Source: Cephalotus follicularis (taxonomy: Eukaryota; Streptophyta; Magnoliopsida; Oxalidales; Cephalotaceae). From it: 64,000 bases of DNA. The stretch covers positions 1-64,000 of the forward strand of contig BDDD01001655.1 in assembly GCA_001972305.1 (NCBI GenBank), written 5' to 3'. The position numbers and the translations under genes are program-made. This document shows, one piece after another, positions 21,308 to 31,526 of the stretch. Below the pieces are notes generated by a model. That model did not search any database. It was not told the origin of the DNA and saw only the letters and a program-made list of their open reading frames with translations. How positions within the stretch are numbered: the stretch's first letter is position 1; every line of letters starts with the position of its first letter.

Positions 21308-21665
21308 CCAAAGCGTCGACCATTTGCCTCAAAGCGTCACCGCTTATATGACCATTGGGTATTTGAATTTGAACTTTCTGGTCAAAGCACTGGCATTCTA
21401 CATTTGGGGTCAACAGTTTCCTCAATGCGCTGGCGCTTTGTGTTGAGCGTCGTGGCTTTGGGCAATTTTAATTAGCCCAAAATTCTCTGGTTTTAACCGC
21501 TGATATAGGCCTCCTAAGCGCCGGCGCTTAGCCTCAAAGTGCTGATGCTTGTCTCAGAGCGTTGATTTTCTCCTTTGGTCAAATGCTTCAACTGTTGGCG
21601 CTTTGCTCCTATCTCTCGATAGTTCCTTAAGCGCTGACGCTTACTTTTAAAGCGTCGACGCTTTA
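21308..21665. repeat. GCGTCGACGC dyad array in U3 of the nested SIRE 3' LTR
   Basis: Degenerate AAAGCGTCGACGCTTT units. Examples are cores at 21317 and 21338 (21 bp), 21431 and 21451 (20 bp), and the pair 21635/21656 (21 bp). The 5' LTR repeats the array at 32076-32418. Confidence 0.88.
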
Positions 21666-21788
21666 ACTAATAATTTCATTTCTCTGGTTTGTTTTTGCAC
21701 CATTTTTTCTTTACTTGCACAACAAGAAACTTTGTTAAAATACAAATATGTTATCATCAAAACTAGGATTGAGACATAAGTATCAACA

Positions 21789-22040
21789 ATCTCCCCTTTT
21801 TTTATGATGACAAAATTTGCTTCATTTTAAACAAGAATTATATAACTTAAGCAATATAACAATAATGCACAAGTAAAACATATTCATATACATACTCAGT
21901 AATGCATAAGTGAAACATATTCATATACACATACTACCCCTTAATTCAATATCTCCCCCTTAGTTAAATAAGGGGTGTTTACTTGTCATTATCTCCCCAT
22001 CTCTTCCTCTACTTTCTCCCCTTTTTTGTTATCATTTCAA
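21789..22040 (-). promoter_or_regulatory. polypurine tracts of the nested SIRE element
   Basis: The polypurine tract proper is, on the minus strand, AAAAAAAGGGGAGAT (21789-21803), adjoining the 3' LTR. Two further purine runs lie upstream: minus strand CTAAGGGGGAGAT around 21950-21963 and AAAAAAGGGGAGAAAG around 22012-22028. This is the same tripled arrangement as at 5435-5630. The rest of the 3' untranslated region up to 22417 has no gene. Confidence 0.75.
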
Positions 22041-22417
22041 AAAGGATATAACTACTTACAATCAAAACCATTTATGGTTATAAATCAATGTCATCAAAAC
22101 TATAACTTTGAATCATTCATGATTGTTAAAGTGCTTATCAATTTCACATTTACAAACCAAGCATTCATTAACATAATCATCAACTTTATTCATAACACAA
22201 TACAATAAGTCATTTATGAACACAATAACATCAACTTCAACTTCATTCATAACACAATAAGTTCACATTATATAAAGTGAATAATGGAATATTACAAAGT
22301 TGTTGATTACATCACAAGTTCACATTACAAACTTCAATAGCACAAACCATAACATGTTTTTCAAAAAGAAACAATACATAATCAGAAAATGCATAATGAA
22401 ACATGACATGTATGAGC

Positions 22418-22761
22418 TCAATCATCCGTAGGAGTGTCTTCATTATCTCTAACCATATTGCCCTCCAAGTCATCTGTCGCTGCATCATCTCGCTGATTGT
22501 CATCGTCATCTTGGCTCGAAGAGGAGGTGATAAGGCCTTCATATCCAATTATCCCTGTTTCCACAAATCTTTTTGCCATCCTCTTTTGCCTTCTTTTGAT
22601 GGTTTGAACATTCACCTTCATTTCTTGGACACCTTGTTGTAAGCCTTTGATTGCCTCCAAAATTTCTTCGAGTTTAGTTCTTGGCAGGTTGATATTTGAT
22701 GTTGGCTCCTATTGGGGCTCTCTTGGTTCACCTTGAACTTCATCACCTATTTCTGCTTCAC
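22418..22761 (-). pseudogene. SIRE envelope-like ORF, C-terminal part (coiled coil, acidic end)
   Basis: It continues the envelope-like frame on the far side of the solo LTR: EAEIGDEVQGEPREPQ, a stop, then ILEAIKGLQQGVQEMKVNV and QTIKRRQKRMAKRFVE. This is a predicted coiled coil, followed by an aspartate/serine-rich tail. It corresponds in layout to the tail at 4853-5278, although the sequence differs. Function unknown; the Maximus/SIRE lineage is named for carrying such an ORF. Confidence 0.7.
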
Positions 22762-22928
22762 TGTAACGCCCGAAAATTCAATTTCATGTGTTATTGTAAT
22801 CCTCGATTTAATCTTTACCTTGAATTAATAAAAGGCAAATTTCCTGGTTGATATCTTGAATTTAAGTTAAACTTAGAGCATTTGGAAGTGTGATTCTAAG
22901 TATAATTATGGGGATTGTGGCCTGGACA

Positions 22929-23076
22929 GCCGACTGGGGAGATATACCAACCGACTGTTGGACTAAAGGGAGAGGCAGTCAACTGGCGTGAGGAACCATT
23001 CGACTGGCCAACTGCGTGACACTTGGCAACAGGCTGCCAGGTGAAGCAGCCGACTGCCAGGGAAAGACAGCCGACT
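22929..23076. repeat. first CAGTCGACTG dyad array, 21-bp phased pairs
   Basis: Cores (C of CGAC or CAAC) lie at 22931/22952, 22980/23001 and 23051/23072, each pair exactly 21 bp apart. The bases between the dyads differ from pair to pair. Confidence 0.92.
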
Positions 23077-23909
23077 GGATCGTGCCCTGTTTTATCTGCA
23101 TGTGATGAGATCACATTCATCCCTTGATAAGATAACTTGCAGGCGTCATCTGATCATAAGTGAGACGTGTTGTGCATGCACCACCACACCAGGACCTGCA
23201 AGAACAGAGAAAAAGAGCAAGAATGACAAGTGTGTGTGCATGCAAGTGTTTGTGAGAGAAATGGGCTTCTATGCCATGCAAGGGGTGGAAGGAGAGGAGA
23301 CTGCATAAAATGCTTCTTGCCTTCATCTCCCTCACCTTACAAACTGATAAGAAAGAACCAGAGAGTTTGAGAGCCAAGACAGTGAGAATTTGAGTGAGAA
23401 ATAGTGAGGAAGTGAGAGGATCCTCCATTGTTAAAGCTTGGAGCTTGGATTGAAGCTGCTGGACGATTCTTGGAGCTACTGGGAAGCTCAAGGATTTTGG
23501 AAAGGAGACACAAAAAGGTGGACTTCCGATTTCTAACTTGAAATCAAAGGTAGGGGTAGTGGTAGAAAATGTTATGCATGCATTTTGAGTTTAAGTGAAA
23601 TGAGGTTATAAATGAATGGCGAGTTATTGGCTGTGGATTTCAGTATTGTTGATGTTATGGTTATTGTTGATAGATAATATGGCATGCTTACTGATTTTGA
23701 ATGGAGAATTGGGATGGTTTTCATGCAATGCCATATTTTGATGTCATTTGAATTATGATGAAAACAGAGAATAATGCATGAATTGAGTTGTGTTTAGACC
23801 AATGTATGAGTATTGATGTTATTCTGAGGTTTGAATACGTGTGAATAGGTTCCAATTGCTTCATTGGGTGAATTAACAGTGAGTTATTGTCACTGTCCAG
23901 CCCAGAGCA

Positions 23910-24121
23910 GCCGACTGCTCAATTAAAGCAGTCGACTACTCAAACATTCAGTCGACTGGCATGTAATACCAGTCGACTACGCATGCAATGTTACCCAGAA
24001 CAGTCGACTGTCGAAGGAAGGCAGTCGACTGCCTGGTACTCGTGATGAACAAGTCGACTGCTTGGGAAGAGCAGTCGACTGACTCAAGGATCCAGCCGGC
24101 TGTTATGGAAAAACAGTCGAC
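23910..24121. repeat. second CAGTCGACTG dyad array, 21-bp phased
   Basis: Cores lie at 23912, 23933, 23953, 23974, 24005, 24026, 24055, 24076, 24097 and 24118: steps of 21, 20, 21, 31, 21, 29, 21, 21 and 21. Dyads are near-perfect cagtcgactg, with the 11-bp spacers all different. Confidence 0.95.
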
Positions 24122-25284
24122 TGTTATAGCAGAAATGGGACTTTTAGAGAAGGAGATAGGCCTAGGTTAATTACCAACAACCCTAGGTGCATTCTGAGCA
24201 TATGTTTGCATTATTACTGTGAATTGCATTATGGTTGATTTCTAAATGTATTAACCATTTTGAAAAGCTTGCATGATTATTATAATCATTATTGCACGAA
24301 AATGTATATTTGTCAAATATATGATTTTATATATTTTCAAAATGGCAGGGGAAGTATCCCCAAATACGGAGAACTGTTTTAAAGGATTGACTACGCAATC
24401 CAAATATGTTGTTTTAAGTTTTATAACTTATTTCAACTTGTGAACGGAGTAATATATTTTAAACAAATATATTTGATCAAGTGATTATACTTTATTGCTT
24501 GAATTGTGCTGTGCAATACGGTGACTGTTGGGTTAGCCTTCGTGCTAAACAACATACGGAGGACTTGCTCCAAACCGTTCGCAAATGGGATGGGGTAAGA
24601 GTGCATGACGTTGGGGCCAGGAGGTGGCGACGGTTATTGCGACTTGTTTGTCTGGTTCCTTTTGGGACATATTTATTGCTTGTGTTGATATAACTTACGG
24701 AGTTATTCTTGTACGGTGGACATGCATATATTTTTATATATGTATATACGGAGATATATTTATTGTGAAAATTACATATCATGCTGCATCTCTATGCATT
24801 CATTCATGATACGCATTACCTTGACCTAAAACTGTATTCATAAACTATTCTACTTAGCCGAGTGAGGACAAAGGCTAACCCCTACTGTAACAGATTGATG
24901 AAGTGGTTTGTGAGATGGAGCATGCTTGGAGACTTAACGAGAAGACTGTGTAGTTTCTCTTATTTTATGTACTGGATTATGGAACAATGATTTTGTAATA
25001 TGGATTATTGTAACTTGGGTTATTATTGTTATTCTCGTACTGTATTATTTCACGCTCCGTTTATGGGCGATCGACACTAATGTTGGGTTTTGTTATAAAC
25101 ATGTTGGGCATCACGTAGTATGGGATGCGTGATGCGTATTTAAATTCGGCTCATTTACGTTATTGCTTCCGCTATCGAAGGTTTTTATTTGTTGGTAAAT
25201 TTGCATGAGCTGGATTATTTTATGTTGATTGCCTTACCACTTTATATGTTGTCTTAATTTGGAAAACGGGGGCGTGACATTCAC

Positions 25285-26217
25285 CTTCTTCTTCAATGAC
25301 TCTATTCGAGTCCTCCTCCCTAGGGATCCACGTCCCAAGTCTTTTGTGTTTCTTAAACTGCATTCTCCGGAGGGTTCCCTTTCCTAGCTTGTCTACATTT
25401 TGGAGTGGGTGATGTATCTCTCTAGTTAGGTCAATTCCAAAATGTAGAAGGATTTTTATGATTATGTTACTGTATCCTAGTCTAGCATTCTCTCGATCGT
25501 GGATTGCGTGCATATGGTTGATTATTAAGTAGGGCCATTGATCTTTTTACCAGTAATGAGGTGATGCATAGTGTAAGCCTCCATGTGGGTTACTTTATCA
25601 AACCCACCAACCTTAGGTAGAATGTGCGTGGCGACAACACGATGTAAGAACCTATGGTGTAAGCTAAGTTTCCTAGTGTACATTCTCTGTATAAAATTCG
25701 TATTTTCACCAAACAACAATTTTACACATTCTACCTTGTCAAAGTTTTCATTTTCAAGCCAGTTCCTTTGATTCCAATCTCTTGGACCTTCACGTGGAAT
25801 TCCTAGAATAGTTGCTAAAGTTGGGACATCAAATTTTATCTGTGTATTCTTAACTTTGGTGGTCACATCTATCTTAGAGGTAGCTAAAATATGAACAAAG
25901 AATTCTTTGATTAGGTCAGGATAAGAGGGCAAATCTATTGAGAAAAGAGGTTCTAAGCCTTGTTCACTTAACCAGCCAATAATGGGGAAACCCTCATTGT
26001 CGCAAAAATCAAAGTCTAAAACCTCCCCTACAAGTATTTTACGATTGAAATATGCTTCGGGATACCTTGGAAGTGATGGATTCACCTCTGGTGGGGTCGG
26101 CAGTGAGCTTCCACCCTTGTTCTTGCGTCCAACAAACTTTCTCTTCTTGCTAGACCCTTCCCCAACTTCAATGCTCTTAATATTCGGCATATTTGGGGAT
26201 TGTTTGAAGTTTAACAA
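25285..26217 (-). pseudogene. SIRE envelope-like ORF, N-terminal part (putative plant transposon protein domain)
   Basis: The minus-strand frame from 26217 carries a basic start (GSSKKRKFVGRKNKGG), then YFNRKILVGEVLDFDF, VKEFF-like LIKEFFVHILATSK, VKNTQIKFDVPTLATILGIP, VKLLFGENTNF and LHHRFLHRVVATHILPKVGG. This is the domain often annotated as putative plant transposon protein and seen in the extra ORF of SIRE/Maximus elements. A one-base frameshift near 25515 precedes HMHAIHDRENARLGYSN, with FGIDLTREIHHPLQNVDK following. The frame then runs into the solo LTR at 25284 and resumes at 22761. No signal peptide or clear membrane segment is visible. Role unknown. Confidence 0.8.
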
Positions 26218-26596
26218 CGATTTTCGCAGTAAGGTGGTTCGAAATCGCCAGAGACAGTGTTTTTGAGTTAGGGATTTGTGATTTTAGGGTTAAAATGGGC
26301 TGACAGACGACGGTTTTTGTTTTAAAATACTACTAAAGCGTCAACGGAGTCGAGTAAAGTGTCAGTGCTTTGCTCAATTTCCCTAATTCAAACCCTAATT
26401 TTTAGTGTAAAACATTGACGCTTTAATTCCAGGCGTTGGCGCTTTGCTCTGTTTTCTGCCGATTTTTCCGAAAACTCGTATGAATGAATGCAAATGATGC
26501 AACGCTCAATATACAAGCATTTCAAGCAAAAAACATACAAGTATACAATCATATTAATCATTTAATTTCACATAAACCTAGTTCCATTCTAAAATT
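26218..26596 (-). other. spacer between SIRE RNase H and envelope-like ORF, with a dyad cluster
   Basis: No gene. On the plus strand, 26330-26455 holds several AAAGCGTCAACG / AACATTGACGCTTT / GGCGTTGGCGCTTT units. They lie about 120-240 bp upstream of the envelope-like start, the same motif type as in this element's LTRs. Confidence 0.7.
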
Positions 26597-28194
26597 GGAG
26601 AAAGTTTTTTCGTCTAAAGGTTTTGTAAAAATGTCTGTGACTTGTTCTTGAGTCGGAACGAAAACTAATTCAATGTCACCTTTCTCAATATGGTCTTATA
26701 TAAAGTGATACCTAATATCAATATGTTTTGTCCTAAAGTGATGTACGGGATTTTTTCCTAGACAAATTGCACTTGTGTTGTCACACCTAATTGGCACTTT
26801 CTCAATGTTAAAGCCACAGTCAAGAAGTTGTTGTTTCATCCACATGATTTGGACGCAACAACTTCCCGCGACAATGTACTCAGCTTCGGTAGTAGAAAGT
26901 TCTACCGAATATTGTTTCTTGCTAAACCAAGAAATGAGCATATTGCCTAAGAATTGACACGTGCCACTTGTACCTTTTCTATCTACTTTGTATCCTTCGA
27001 AATCAACATCGGAGTATGTATGTAGGTCAAATGATGAGTTCCTAGGATACCATAGTCCTAAAGAGGGTGTATACACTAGATACTTAAAAATTCTTTTTAA
27101 CGCATGTAGGGGAGATTCCTTACGGCATGCTTGAAATCTAGCACATAAACACACACTAAACAAGATATCCGTCTTACTTGCCGTAAAATAAAGCAATGAA
27201 CCTATCATGCTTCTATAAAGTTTTTGGTCTATAGGTTTACCTTGTTCGTCCTTATCTAGTTTAGTAGTTGTGCTCATTGGGGTCTTACTTTTCTTGGAGC
27301 TTTCCAATCCAAATCTTTTGAGTAGGTCTTTGACGTACTTGGATTGGTTGATGAATATTCCTTCTTCTACTTGTTTGACTTGAAGTCCAAGGAAATAGTT
27401 TAGCTCACCCATCATGCTCATTTCAAATTCATCCTACATGATCTTAGCAAAATTCTTGCACAACTTTCGATTAGTAGACCCAAAAATTATATCATCAACG
27501 TAAATTTGAACAATCAAAATTTCTTTATTCAATGTTTTTGTAAATAATGTAATATCAATTGTCCCTCTCTTAAACCCCTTTTTAAGTAAGTAACTACTTA
27601 GTTTTTCATACCAAGCTCTTGGAGCTTGTTTCAAACCATATAGGGCTTTAGAAAGTTTATACACATGTTTTAGCGAATGAGGGTTTTCAAACCCGGGAGG
27701 TTGTTCCACATATACTTCCTCCTTTATTACACCATTTAGAAAAGCACTTTTTACATCCATTTGGTAAAGGTGAAATCCTTAAAGGATGCATATGCTAATA
27801 GCATACATATGGATTCTAGTCTTGCTACGAGAGCAAATGACTCATCAAAGTCAATGCCCTCTTCTTAGGAATATCCCTTAGCAACTAACCTAGCTTTATT
27901 CCTAATCACTATTCCTTGATCATCTACTTTATTTCAAAATACCCGTTTAGTACCAATTATGTTTTGGTAATTAGGTCTTGAGACTAGATTCCATACTCTA
28001 TTTCTTTCAAATTGATTTAATTCCTCTTGCATGGCATTAATCCAATTTTCACCCTTTTTGGCTTCTTCTATATTTCTAGGTTCTATTTGTGACAAAAATG
28101 CAATATAATTATGATTAATATTTGACCTAGTAGATACTCCTAATCTAGGATTACCTATTATCGCTTCATGAGGGTGTCCTCTTACCACCTTCAA
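26597..28194 (-). pseudogene. SIRE reverse transcriptase and RNase H
   Basis: From 28194 the frame reads WINAMQEELNQFERNRVWNL, then [40 protein letters not shown] and the catalytic [13 protein letters not shown] (about 27475-27510). A stop at 27434 interrupts the frame, which continues MSMMGELNYFLGLQVKQ, LYRSMIGSLLYFTASKTD and then RNase H with LSTTEAEYIVAG and RTKHIDIRYHF. It ends DIFTKPLDEKTFSNF around 26600. Further stops occur after GTKRVF and in GYS*EE. Otherwise the domains are complete and well kept, consistent with a fairly young copy. Confidence 0.9.
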
Positions 28195-29629
28195 AGTTTT
28201 GTCGTGGAGAGCTTCTTGATAGCTTTCTTGAGGGGTTTCTCCTAGTGCGGATTCCTCCTTTTTGGTTTCTTCTAGATTTAGTTTATCAACTCCATTTTCA
28301 ATAAAATCTGTACTCTAAACATCAATAACTTCTTTTGGAAGTTTTGGGTTAGTTTCATCAAATACAACATGCATTGATTTTTCAACAAGTAATGTTCTTT
28401 TATTAAAGCATCTATAAGCTCTACTACTAGATGAATAACTGAGAAATTACCTTCGTCGACTTTGGAGTCGAATTTACCAAGATACTCTTTTCCATTATTG
28501 TGGATGAAGCACTTGTATCCGAAGGTGTGAAATAACCAATGTTAGGCTTTCTCCCCCTCCATAATTCATATGGAGTCTTTTTGAGAATTGGCCTTATAGA
28601 TATGCGATTTAAGATATAACACGAAGTACTTATAGCTTCCGCCCAAAAATATTTTGGTAAGTTATTTTCGTTTAAAAATGTTCTACACATTTCTTGTAAA
28701 GTTCTATTTTTCTTTTCAACAACCCCATTTTGTCGAGGTGTTCTAGGAGTAGAGAACTCATGTATAAATCCATTTTCATTGCAAAAATTTTCAAACATAT
28801 GATTTTCAAATTCTTTTCCATGATCACTTCTAATTTTAGAAATAGAAGTGTCCTTTTCATTTTGAACGATTTTACAAAAAAATGAAAATTCTGTAAAATC
28901 TTCATTTTTGTGGGCTAGAAAAATAGTCCATGTATATCTACAATAATCGTCTACTATGACCATGGCATAAGATTTACCACCTAGACTTCCAATATCTATT
29001 GGACCAAACAAATCTATATGCAAAAGTTGCAATGGCCTAGTTGTGGAAACAATGTCTTTTCTTTTAAATGATGCTCTAGTTTGTTTTCCATATTGACATG
29101 CGTCACAAACTTTATCTTTTTCAAAGCTAATTTTAGGGAGTCCTTTAACTAGTTCACGTTTTAGAAGCTTCAAAATAGTTGACATACCTACATGACCTAA
29201 TCTTCTATGCCATAGCCAACTATCTTCATTTATAGACACTAGACACTTAACATTATGCAAGTCATCTATATTTACCACATATACATTCTCATGTCTATAT
29301 CCTACAAACTTAATTTTATTATTATTTATGTCTATCACTTTACAAGAATCCTTTTCAAAGGCGACTCTACAATCCTTGTCACATAATTGACTTATGCTCA
29401 AGAGATTGTGTTTGAGTTCATAAACAAATAGAACATTATGAATAGAGGTTTTATTGTTACCTATGGAGCCAAAGCCTTTGATCTTTCCTTTTGCATTGTC
29501 TCCAAAGGTTACATCTCCTCCTTCCTTTGATTCAAATTTGACAAAGAGACTCTTGTTGCCCGTCATATGTTTAGAGAGCCCACTATCCAAGTACCATTGT
29601 GTCTTCTTGGATAGTGCCTTCAAGCACAC
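28195..29629 (-). pseudogene. SIRE protease and integrase
   Basis: The frame 29629-28427 starts within protease: WYLDSGLSKHMTGNKSLF keeps the D-S-G triad. The integrase zinc finger is WLWHRRLGH…CDACQYGK, and the core has HIDLFGP, KIRSDHGKEFEN and NGVVEKKNRTLQEM, so the D-D-E residues are present. It then reads KTPYELWRGRKPNIGYF and shifts frame near 28490 (HTFGYKCFIHNNGKEYLGKF). Scattered stops fill 28195-28330, the linker before RT. Integrase would insert the cDNA, and the protease would cut gag-pol. Confidence 0.88.
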
Positions 29630-29644
29630 CTACAAACACAAATT

Positions 29645-30562
29645 TCAAATTTTTGTTTGAGGTACCCAGCAAACTTTGGGTCCTTTGGGGTTAGTCACGA
29701 TGGTTCCTTTGGGTACCCAACTTTTCTTTATTCTAGTGAAATTTGAATCATTCAATATATTTGCTTTGTAAAAAAAAGAAGTAGAGATATGACCATTCTT
29801 ACCACAATTATTGCAAGAAATAATCATTCTTCTTTTATGCATAGTATTTCTTTTATAAAAGCATGATGAAGATGTATGACCGTATTTACCACAATGGTCA
29901 CACGAAGCATTTATCTTTTTCTTGTATATAGCATTTTTCTTATGATAGCATGATGAAGATGTATGTCCATGTTTGCCACAAAAATTACAAGAATTATTCA
30001 TATTTTTCTTAAACATGGCATTCTTCTTATGAAAGCAAGTGAAAGATGTATGTACAATCTTACCACAATAGTCACAAGAAATCTTTACAATTTTCTTCTT
30101 AATATGAGCTTTTTCAACCTTCTCATTTTCGATCCTCTCTTTCCTTTCAAAGAAGTTTTGATAAAGCTTAACATTATTCATCTCCTCATATCCTAGTCCG
30201 GCCCTATCAAAAACACATCTTTGCATACCAAGAAGATTTTCAAGTTTTTCACTACTATTATAAAACTTTGAAAAAGTCTTCTTTAAAGCGTCTATCTCTT
30301 CCTTAAGGTTTCTATTTTCTTTCTCTAGAAAAGCTACTTCATTTTCTAGGAGGTCTACTTCAATTTCATTTGAGTTTTCTTCCTTAGCTAAATTAATTGA
30401 TTTTAGTTCCTCATTTTCATTTACTAAAGTTTTGACCTTTTTCTTTAAGGAAGCAATCATAGAACTATATTTTTCTACGACTAAGACAAGTTCATCATAG
30501 GTTACCTCATCGCTTTCTTCCTCGTCTTCTTCCTCCAAGGCCATCAAAGCTATTTGAGCCAC
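29645..30562 (-). pseudogene. SIRE gag C-terminal part: coiled coil and four tandem zinc knuckles
   Basis: The 305-codon frame starts with an acidic stretch and a long coiled coil (about residues 30-115, for example LLENEVAFLEKENRNLKEEI). From residue 163 there are four zinc-knuckle-like units with a 29-residue period: CDYCGKIVHTSFTC, CNFCGKHGHTSSSC, CDHCGKYGHTSSSC and CNNCGKNGHISTSF. Most copia gags have one or two knuckles. The second and third units keep C-C-H-C; the first lacks the usual glycine and the fourth has lost its last cysteine. The frame ends just before the protease part. It probably binds element RNA. Confidence 0.85.
29774..30076 (-). repeat. 87-bp coding tandem repeat (zinc-knuckle units)
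   Basis: Three full 87-bp units and a partial fourth encode a 29-residue repeat beginning C-x2-C-G-K. The spacing of the CxxCGK starts is constant. Confidence 0.88.
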
Positions 30563-31526
30563 TTCTTCATTTGAATATTCATCTGAGCTAGACTCATCGC
30601 TATCATCTCATGTGGTAATCATAGCATTCTTCTTTTTCTTCTTCAAGAGATCCTTCTTTTTGAGTCAGGGGCAATCGCTTTTGTAGTGCCCCGGTTTGTT
30701 GCACTCGAATCAAATGATCTCTTCTACCTTGTTTGACTCTCCCTTTTGGTAGATTTTCTTGTTTGGCTTTCCACCAAACTTCTTCTTGCTAGCTAGGAAT
30801 TTCTTGAACTTTCGTGTAATGAGGGCTAGATCTTCATTTTCATCATCGTCCTCGGAGTCTTCAATTAAGGATGATTTCAATGCAACTATATTCTTTTTCT
30901 TATTGTCCTTCTCCTCATCATCATATTTCTTTTGCATATAAAGTTCACGGGCCATTAGTGACCCGAGAAGATCTTCTAACGGAAGGATGTTGAGGTTCTT
31001 TGCTTCTTCGATAGCGGTGACTTTCAGCATCCACGATTTTGGCAAGCACCTAAGAATTTTTCTCACCATTTCACTGTTAGAATAAGTTTTATCCAAAGCT
31101 TGCAATGCATTAATAATATTTGTGAATCTAGAAAACATAGATTTAATGTCTTCGTTCTCATTCATAGTGAACATTTCATAATCATGGACTAACATGCTAA
31201 TCTTAGCTTCTTTGACTTGATTTGTCCCTGCATAGGTGACCTCAAGTCTATCCCACATTTCTTTGGTGGAAATACAAGACGAAATCCTATTGAAATCATT
31301 TGAGTTTATAGCACAAATGATAATGTGTTTGGCTTTAGCATTTATTTGAACTCTTCTTCTATCATTATCATCATAAGTATTCCTAGGTTTAGGAGTAACA
31401 TTCCCGTTTTCAAGTGTGACGGTAGGAAGATTTGGACCATCAATTATGAGGTCCCACAAGTTATAATCGAGGGATTGAATAAAGATAGTCATCTTAGCCT
31501 TCCAATGGCTATAGTTATTGCCATCG
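30563..31526 (-). pseudogene. SIRE gag N-terminal part (UBN2/DUF4219-like), 5' end deleted
   Basis: The frame reads FDGNNYSHWKAKMTIFIQSL, the common copia gag start. It continues with WDRLEVTYAGTNQVKEAKI, FSRFTNIINALQALDKTYSN, KILRCLPKSWMLKVTAIEEA and LEDLLGSLMARELYM. A further zinc knuckle follows around 30710-30665 (FECNKPGHYKSDCP), in which the codon for the first cysteine is TGA. The real start codon is gone: the frame runs directly into LTR sequence at about 31527, so any apparent start upstream is LTR-derived. Confidence 0.88.

Larger units (their letters stand above)
20614..21788 (-). mobile_element. 3' LTR of the nested SIRE element
   Basis: The minus strand starts TGTTGATACTTATGTCTC right after the polypurine tract. 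It ends …AATTCACCCC followed by a long C tract and TTG next to the AACTA duplication. It carries a dyad array (21308-21665) and a TATA-like box (plus gtttatag, 21206-21213) 104 bp from the nearest core. It is highly similar to 31527-32541. The C tract probably expanded from the normal ACCCCCC motif. Confidence 0.9.
22762..25279 (+). mobile_element. solo LTR (gypsy-type) inside the SIRE envelope-like ORF
   Basis: It begins TGTAACGCCCGAAAATTC and ends GGGGGCGTGACA, with inverted ends typical of plant gypsy LTRs. The 5-bp duplication TTCAC flanks it at 22757-22761 and 25280-25284. It has no internal region, so it formed by LTR-LTR recombination. The plus orientation is inferred from the terminal sequences and from a TATA-like gcataaaatgc near 23303. 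Two phased dyad arrays lie at 22929-23076 and 23910-24121. No ORF of note. Confidence 0.93.

Noticed and set aside
23117..23491. 124-codon minus-strand frame in the solo LTR
   Set aside because: It lies between the LTR promoter-like region and U5, antisense to the LTR, with no recognisable domain.
23910..24121. CRISPR-like array (short repeats with variable spacers)
   Set aside because: Plant nuclear DNA inside an LTR. The repeat is only 10 bp and degenerate, spacers are 11 bp, and no cas genes are present. The resemblance is superficial.
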